DNA from: Candidatus Ruthturnera sp. | GTDB taxonomy: Bacteria; Pseudomonadota; Gammaproteobacteria; PS1; Pseudothioglobaceae | Length of the DNA: 11,214 bases | Assembly (NCBI GenBank): GCA_018648985.1 | Contig: JABGOT010000069.1 | Span: 1 to 11,214 of the forward strand | Direction: 5' to 3' | Shown here: positions 6,947 through 11,214 of the stretch, piece after piece | How positions within the stretch are numbered: the first letter of the stretch is position 1 | Layout: every line of letters starts with the position of its first letter | The notes under the pieces: model-generated | The model's input: only the letters and a program-made list of their open reading frames with translations | What the model was told of the DNA's origin: nothing | Database searches by the model: none | Translations under genes and position numbers: made by a program

Positions 6947-6958
6947 ATCACCGCCTTA
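6947..6958 (-). promoter_or_regulatory. Near-perfect Shine-Dalgarno sequence at the uvrC 3' end
   Basis: The minus strand reads TAAGGCGGTGAT, which differs from the full anti-16S complement TAAGGAGGTGAT at one base. It overlaps the last two arginine codons and the TGA of uvrC. The GGCGG core ends six bases before an ATT codon, an optimal distance, while no ATG, GTG or TTG opening a long frame is nearby. The GTG formed by GGTGA itself runs only four codons before a stop. It therefore favours the ATT start of the small membrane ORF. By eye it is the best ribosome binding site in the window. Confidence 0.55.
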
Positions 6959-8732
6959 ATTTTTCTACTATTTTATCTGCTAATGCTAGAGATATGCCAT
7001 CTACTTTTGCGATTTCATCCCGATTGGCTTTTTGAATTTCTTGAAACCCGCCAAAATAATTCAGTAGTGCTGTGCGTCGCAACTTACCCACTCCTTTAAT
7101 GTTTTCAAGTGGAGAGGTTTGGCGTTTTTTAGCGCGTTTATTACGATGATTTTTAATTGCAAATCTGTGCGATTCATCACGAATATGGTTAACCAGCATG
7201 AGTGCCTGATCATGAGGCGGCAAGTTGATTTTTTGAGTCTTACCATCTTTGACCATAATCAGTGTTTCAAGCCCAGCTTTTCTGCCTTCCCCCTTGGCCA
7301 CACCAACCAGCTGAACTGATTCAATACCAATGGAATTCATCACCATAATCGCTTGATTAAGCTGACCCAAACCACCGTCAATAAACACTACATTTGGCAA
7401 AGACTTGTCGTCTTTCAAAAGCCTAGAATAACGCCTAAAAACTGCCTGATTCATCGCCGCATAGTCATCGCCAGGGGTGATATTTTTAATATTAAATTGT
7501 CGATACTTTTTAATCTTGGGCAGGCCTTTTTCAAACACCACGCAAGAGGCAGTCGTCGCCTCACCCATGGTATGACTAATATCAAAACATTCCATAACAT
7601 TGGGTAGAGAATCAAGGTTTAGTGTTATTTTCAATTGCTCGAGTTGTTTGCGTTTGGTGAACTTTGAAATCAAATGTTGTTTTAAATTTTCTGTCGCGGT
7701 GAGTGCTGCAATTTTTAAAAAATGACGTTTATCTTTTTGAGGTGTGTCGATAATTCTTGTATTTAAAGCTGAAGCAATAAGTGTTTTATCTGCTAGTTTT
7801 TCACTTAAAAGTAATTGCTTCGGCGTGTCTTTACCCAAATAATATAATGGCAAGAAGGCTGATAAAACCACCTTAACATTCTTGCCTTTAGCATGCTTTG
7901 GGAAAACACATTCTTGCCCGATTTGTTTACCCGAGCGAATAAACAACACTTCAATAGCATGAATACCCTCTTGCTCAACAATACTCACCACGTCTATGTC
8001 ATCCATACTTTGAGAGGTGTGTTGCTCTTGGAGTATTCGCAACCCAATCAACTGATCGCGATAATGCGCTGCCAGCTCAAAATCTAAGTCGATTGATGCT
8101 TGCTGCATTTTATTTGATACTTTGTCTAGCGTTTCTTTGTCTTTTCCGCTTAAAAATAACGACATCATTGACACATCTTGCGTGTAGTTTTCATCACTTA
8201 TTTTCCCAACACAAGGCGCCGTACAAAGGCCTATTTGATACTCCAGACAAGGACGAGATCGAGATCGGTAAACGCTATTAGTGCATTGGCGAACTTTGAA
8301 TATTTTTTTCAATAAGGACAACGAATCTCTCACCACATGGGCTGATGGGTAAGGCCCAAAAAATTGGTAGTCTTTATTTTTCTGCCCACGATAAAAACTC
8401 ACTCTTGGGTGTTTGTCATTAGTAATATAAATATACGGGTAGCTTTTTGCATCTTTTAATAAGATGTTGTAACGCGGCTTGTATTGCTTAATAAGCTCAT
8501 TTTCTAATAACAAAGCCTGAGTTTCAGTGTCTGTCACAATCACGTCAAAATCTTTAATATTAGCAACCAGAGCCTTAGTCTTTCCATCTGAATGCTGCTT
8601 GCTAAAATAGCTGGACACCCTTTTTTTAAGGTTTTTTGCCTTACCCACATAAATCACTTGATCTTTTTTATCAAGCATTTGATAGACGCCAGGATGCTGG
8701 CTCAAATTTTTAAGTTTATCTTTAACCGGCAT
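6948..8732 (-). CDS. uvrC: UvrABC excinuclease subunit C
   Basis: UvrC makes both incisions around a DNA lesion in nucleotide excision repair after UvrA/UvrB damage recognition. The 594 residues match the family. The N-terminal GIY-YIG nuclease domain has GVY at 15-17 and YVGKAKNLKKR at 28-38. Four cysteines at 150, 162, 170 and 174 correspond to those reported to bind an Fe-S cluster in E. coli UvrC. The UVR motif for UvrB contact lies at about 204-238. The RNase H-like second nuclease has ECFDISHTMGE around 381-391, DGGLGQL around 452-458 and the DESHRF histidine near 522. Tandem helix-hairpin-helix motifs end the protein (about 543-594). The ATG at 8732-8730 is chosen. The frame stays open to 8819, but that would overlap mlaC and add no family sequence. 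Confidence 0.97.
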   Translation of the reverse strand: MPVKDKLKNLSQHPGVYQMLDKKDQVIYVGKAKNLKKRVSSYFSKQHSDGKTKALVANIKDFDVIVTDTETQALLLENELIKQYKPRYNILLKDAKSYPYIYITNDKHPRVSFYRGQKNKDYQFFGPYPSAHVVRDSLSLLKKIFKVRQCTNSVYRSRSRPCLEYQIGLCTAPCVGKISDENYTQDVSMMSLFLSGKDKETLDKVSNKMQQASIDLDFELAAHYRDQLIGLRILQEQHTSQSMDDIDVVSIVEQEGIHAIEVLFIRSGKQIGQECVFPKHAKGKNVKVVLSAFLPLYYLGKDTPKQLLLSEKLADKTLIASALNTRIIDTPQKDKRHFLKIAALTATENLKQHLISKFTKRKQLEQLKITLNLDSLPNVMECFDISHTMGEATTASCVVFEKGLPKIKKYRQFNIKNITPGDDYAAMNQAVFRRYSRLLKDDKSLPNVVFIDGGLGQLNQAIMVMNSIGIESVQLVGVAKGEGRKAGLETLIMVKDGKTQKINLPPHDQALMLVNHIRDESHRFAIKNHRNKRAKKRQTSPLENIKGVGKLRRTALLNYFGGFQEIQKANRDEIAKVDGISLALADKIVEKLRR

Positions 8733-8780
8733 TTGTATAAAAAAGGTAAAATAAAAGCATTTTATTTTGGCATAAGAAAC
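8733..8780. promoter_or_regulatory. 48-base divergent spacer between uvrC and mlaC
   Basis: This AT-rich spacer separates head-to-head uvrC and mlaC and probably holds at least part of both promoters. TAAAAT hexamers that could act as -10 boxes occur on the plus strand (8747-8752) and on the minus strand (8764-8759), but no good -35 partner is visible for either. An all-A/T inverted repeat, AAAATAAA at 8748-8755 and TTTATTTT at 8760-8767, sits in the middle. A weak AAGAA precedes the mlaC ATG. No LexA-like CTGT-N8-ACAG box is seen for uvrC. Confidence 0.35.
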
Positions 8781-9437
8781 ATGATTAAGAGACTTGCAAT
8801 TATATTGACTATTTTTCACTTAAATATTGCTTTTGCAATGGATGGCATACCAAGCATGCCGAATCCTGTGCAAATGATGAACGACTCAGTCGCTGATATC
8901 GTTGATCCGCCAAATACCGCTGCGCTCAATATCATGGTAAGCGCCTTGTCTTCACTAAAGGAATTGAGAAAAGCAGATAAAGCAACGCCTGAAAATATTA
9001 AATCACTTATTAAGATCAAACTAATACCTAGTATTGCGATGGATGTTTCTACCGAGCTAGCACTTAAAAAACATTGGAAGAATCTTAATGACCAGCAAAA
9101 ACACATCTTTCAGCAATACATTTCTCAATCCTTAATGAAAGATTACGCGGGCATTCTTGGCTCTTACGAAAAACTTGATAGTGTTAGTATTTCAGTAGAT
9201 CCTAAGGTTAAGCGCAAAGACAACAAAGCCATTGTTGAATTATTCATTACACTTAACGACGACCCAAAGCCAATCAAAATCTCTTTAAAAATGATTCGCT
9301 CTAACCAGTGGAAAGTTTATGATGTGGTTTTTTCAGGGGTTAGTTTGGTTAAAAACTACGCTGCTCAGTTCAACTCACATATCAGACGTAAAGGCATTGA
9401 CAGCCTAATTGCTAAAACCGTTAAAAAACTTAAATAG
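8781..9437 (+). CDS. mlaC: Phospholipid-transport periplasmic protein MlaC (Ttg2D)
   Basis: MlaC shuttles phospholipids through the periplasm between the outer-membrane MlaA complex and the inner-membrane MlaFEDB transporter, maintaining outer-membrane lipid asymmetry. The 218-residue protein begins with a signal peptide (about 1-19, basic MIKR, hydrophobic core, NIAFA cleavage box). The mature part shows the family pattern: the LIKIKLIPSIAMD stretch at 76-88, a helix around 103-122 (DQQKHIFQQYISQSL), the strand WKVYDVVFSGVSLVKNY at 177-193 and the ending IRRKGIDSLIAKTVKKL. The ATG at 8781 is chosen because it opens the signal peptide; the frame is open upstream to 8592 but runs into uvrC. 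The stop TAG shares its G with the murA GTG start. mlaF, mlaE, mlaD and mlaB are not adjacent, so its partners must be elsewhere or lost. Confidence 0.92.
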   Translation: MIKRLAIILTIFHLNIAFAMDGIPSMPNPVQMMNDSVADIVDPPNTAALNIMVSALSSLKELRKADKATPENIKSLIKIKLIPSIAMDVSTELALKKHWKNLNDQQKHIFQQYISQSLMKDYAGILGSYEKLDSVSISVDPKVKRKDNKAIVELFITLNDDPKPIKISLKMIRSNQWKVYDVVFSGVSLVKNYAAQFNSHIRRKGIDSLIAKTVKKLK

Positions 9438-10696
9438 TGTACAAACTGGTTATACAAGGCGGAAACACCTTACACGGAACCATTAGAGCTGCTGGCTCTA
9501 AAAACTCTTCTTTACCTATTTTGTTTGCCTCTATTTTGGCAGACGGTCCAATCACTTTAACCAACACGCCACACCTAAGTGATATTTCAACAACACTCAG
9601 ATTATTGATGGACATGGGTGCTGAATTCATCCTGGAATCTAATGGTGATTTATTTGTTGACTCATCCAAACTTACCAGTTTAGTCGCTGATTACAATTTG
9701 GTTAAAACCATGCGTGCCTCAATCTTAGTGTTGGGACCCATGCTTGCCAAATACGGAGAGGCTAAAGTTTCTCTTCCAGGTGGTTGTGCGATTGGCACAC
9801 GCCCTGTTAATTTACACCTTAAAGCATTAGAGGAACTTGGCGCCACCATTGAAGTAAAAAATGGCTATATTTATGCTCATGCTGATACACTTATTGGCAC
9901 AGACATACACTTTGACCAGGTCACCGTAACAGCAACCGAGAATGTTTTAATGGCTGCCGCTTTAGCCAAAGGCACCACCACCATTCACAATGCAGCACAA
10001 GAGCCAGAGATCTCTGATCTGTGTAACTGTTTGAACAGTATGGGTGGAAAAATATCAGGCATCGGCACCTCAACACTCACGATTGAAGGGGTAAAAAATC
10101 TAAATGGTGTCAAACATTCAGTTTGTCCAGACCGCATTGAAGCTGGCACTTACTTGGTTGCTGCTGCCATTACTGGTGGCTCTATTACCATTAAGAATAT
10201 TCGTCACCAATCTATGCGCGCTACGCTTGGAAAGTTAATTGAAATCGGTGCAGATATTAAAACGCAGAATGATTCGATCACCCTTGATATGAAGGGCAGA
10301 CGACCTAAAGCAGTAAACATAAAAACCAGTACTTATCCAAACTTCCCGACCGACATGCAGGCGCAATTTACCGCGCTTAATGCCATTGCAGATGGCCATA
10401 GTAGTATCACTGAAACCATCTTTGAAAATCGATTTATGCATGTACCCGAGCTTGCTCGCATGGGCGCTGATCTAACCCTAGAAGGCAACACGGTAGTTTG
10501 CAAAGGTGTAAAATCGCTAACTGGCGCGCACCTCATGGCAACTGACCTTCGAGCTTCGGCTTCATTGGTATTGGCAGGATTAGCCGCCAAAGGCACCACC
10601 ACGATTGAACGTGTTTATCACCTTGATCGTGGTTATGAAACCATTGAAGAAAAATTAAAATTATTAGGCGCTCAGATTGAAAGAGTGCAAGACTAA
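9437..10696 (+). CDS. murA: UDP-N-acetylglucosamine 1-carboxyvinyltransferase
   Basis: MurA transfers enolpyruvate from PEP to UDP-GlcNAc, the first committed step of peptidoglycan synthesis in the cytoplasm. The 419-residue length is typical. Key residues are present: K22-N23 in AAGSKNSSLPI, the catalytic cysteine C117 in PGGCAIGTRPVNLHL (the cysteine form, expected to be fosfomycin-sensitive), D306 in FPTDMQAQ, and R398 in the closing HLDRGYE segment. The GTG start at 9437 overlaps the mlaC TAG stop by one base (TAGTG), and no Shine-Dalgarno sequence is visible, which suggests reinitiation after mlaC. Gammaproteobacteria often carry murA behind the mla genes with mlaB and ibaG between; both are missing here. 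Its last codon and stop lie in a 10-bp tandem repeat before hisG. Confidence 0.98.
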   Translation: MYKLVIQGGNTLHGTIRAAGSKNSSLPILFASILADGPITLTNTPHLSDISTTLRLLMDMGAEFILESNGDLFVDSSKLTSLVADYNLVKTMRASILVLGPMLAKYGEAKVSLPGGCAIGTRPVNLHLKALEELGATIEVKNGYIYAHADTLIGTDIHFDQVTVTATENVLMAAALAKGTTTIHNAAQEPEISDLCNCLNSMGGKISGIGTSTLTIEGVKNLNGVKHSVCPDRIEAGTYLVAAAITGGSITIKNIRHQSMRATLGKLIEIGADIKTQNDSITLDMKGRRPKAVNIKTSTYPNFPTDMQAQFTALNAIADGHSSITETIFENRFMHVPELARMGADLTLEGNTVVCKGVKSLTGAHLMATDLRASASLVLAGLAAKGTTTIERVYHLDRGYETIEEKLKLLGAQIERVQD

Positions 10697-10710
10697 AAAA
10701 GACTAAAAAA
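10691..10710. repeat. Tandem 10-bp repeat spanning the murA stop
   Basis: GACTAAAAAA occurs twice in exact tandem (10691-10700 and 10701-10710). The first copy contains the last murA codon (GAC, Asp) and its TAA stop. The second copy fills most of the 16-base gap before the hisG ATG. It looks like a recent slippage duplication that lengthened the spacer by ten bases. No Shine-Dalgarno sequence for hisG is present in it. Confidence 0.8.
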
Positions 10711-10712
10711 CC

Positions 10713-11214
10713 ATGTTAACCATTGCACTCTCTAAAGGCAGAATTCTTGAACAAACCCTACCCTTACTAAAAAAGGCCGGATTAGAAATTGCCGACGAAG
10801 AACTCAGCTCTAGAAAACTCATTCTTGACACCAATCTTATTGATGTCAAAGTGATTGTCATTCGCGCTACTGATGTGCCTGTTTTTGTACAGCATGGTGC
10901 TGCTGACATGGGTATTGCTGGTAAAGACGTATTACTCGAGCACGGCGCTAACGGCCTGTTTGAATTGCTAGACTTAGGTATTGCCAAATGCAAACTAATG
11001 GTCGCTGCTAGTGATGAAAAAAAACTAGAGCAAAACACTTTAAAGATTGCCACTAAATATGTCAATTCAGCCAAGCGTTATTTTGAAGCTAAAGGCCAAC
11101 AAATTGAAATTATTAAGCTTTACGGTGCAATGGAGCTCGCCCCAGTAGTTGGCTTAGCGCACTGTATTGTTGATTTGGTTGATACTGGTAACACACTTAA
11201 AGCTAATGGCCTAA
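10713..11214 (+). CDS. hisG: ATP phosphoribosyltransferase, short form, N-terminal part (runs off the window)
   Basis: HisG condenses ATP with PRPP to give phosphoribosyl-ATP, the first and feedback-controlled step of histidine synthesis. The window holds 167 codons plus one base; the 3' end lies beyond 11214. The start MLTIALSKGRILEQTLPLL and the RATDVPVFVQHGAADMGIAGKDVL segment match the short-form enzymes (about 210 residues) of Pseudomonas and Bacillus rather than the long E. coli form. The PRPP-binding region near the end, AMELAPVVGLAHCIVDLVDT, followed by GNTLKANGL, is intact. Short-form HisG lacks the C-terminal regulatory domain and needs the HisRS-like partner HisZ, which should be elsewhere in the genome. 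The ATG at 10713 is 16 bases after murA with no evident Shine-Dalgarno sequence. The two genes are probably co-transcribed. Confidence 0.96.
   Translation, partial: MLTIALSKGRILEQTLPLLKKAGLEIADEELSSRKLILDTNLIDVKVIVIRATDVPVFVQHGAADMGIAGKDVLLEHGANGLFELLDLGIAKCKLMVAASDEKKLEQNTLKIATKYVNSAKRYFEAKGQQIEIIKLYGAMELAPVVGLAHCIVDLVDTGNTLKANGL

Noticed and set aside
6771..6950. Read-through of the uvrC TGA to make a UvrC-membrane fusion, since the small ORF is in the same frame
   Set aside because: The same frame has a one-in-three chance, the TGA is followed by T rather than a read-through-favouring C, and the Shine-Dalgarno sequence explains the downstream frame better.
8592..8780. 63-residue N-terminal extension of MlaC
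   Set aside because: It is antisense to uvrC; the ATG at 8781 opens a typical signal peptide.
8733..8819. 29-residue N-terminal extension of UvrC
   Set aside because: It would overlap the mlaC start head to head and adds sequence absent from the family; the ATG at 8732 gives the normal UvrC N-terminus just before the GIY-YIG domain.
10703..11074. 123-codon minus-strand frame opposite hisG
   Set aside because: It is a serine-rich shadow of a well-matched HisG on the plus strand.
1..11214. Defence island, mobile element, CRISPR or other accessory system
   Set aside because: Nearly every gene is a recognisable housekeeping gene, and no transposase, integrase, toxin-antitoxin pair or array is visible on either strand.

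Overview
This 11.2 kb window reads as an ordinary, densely packed chromosomal segment of an AT-rich gammaproteobacterium. The best guess, from protein recognition alone, is the SUP05/Thioglobus group of sulfur oxidisers and their symbiont relatives. Pointers are an E. coli-like ribosomal protein S1 and Uup, an mlaC-murA neighbourhood typical of Gammaproteobacteria, a Pseudomonas-type short-form HisG, and a System I cytochrome c maturation protein CcmH. The genus is inference. No mobile element, phage gene, CRISPR array, tRNA or rRNA is visible, and no stretch longer than about 90 bases lacks a gene.

Layout. Positions 1-4248 (minus strand) hold one run, read right to left: ccmH, yjbQ-like, a TPR-repeat gene, lysS, cmk and, after a 90-base gap, the start of rpsA. 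Every junction from ccmH to cmk is a 4-base GTGA overlap, so the GTG start of the next gene shares bases with the TGA stop of the previous one. A 37-base divergent spacer (4249-4285) separates this run from uup and a GTGA-overlapping HAD-fold phosphatase gene on the plus strand (4286-6774). That pair meets tail to tail a small unrecognised membrane-protein ORF on the minus strand (6771-6944). The small ORF lies directly downstream of uvrC (6948-8732, minus) and seems to start at a rare ATT codon behind a near-perfect Shine-Dalgarno sequence. A 48-base divergent spacer follows, then mlaC, murA and the 5' part of hisG on the plus strand (8781 to the end).

Functions. The genes are mainly housekeeping: translation (rpsA, lysS, uup), nucleotide metabolism (cmk), DNA repair (uvrC), cell envelope (mlaC, murA), histidine synthesis (hisG) and cytochrome c assembly (ccmH). 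They do not form one pathway. The tight packing suggests shared transcripts and translational coupling rather than a dedicated system.

I found no convincing new multi-gene system. The items most worth a second look are the ATT-start membrane ORF behind uvrC, the chain of GTGA junctions, the HAD domain that normally sits in front of a UbiA prenyltransferase but stands alone here, and two small repeats at gene junctions: a hairpin over the cmk stop and a 10-bp tandem repeat over the murA stop.
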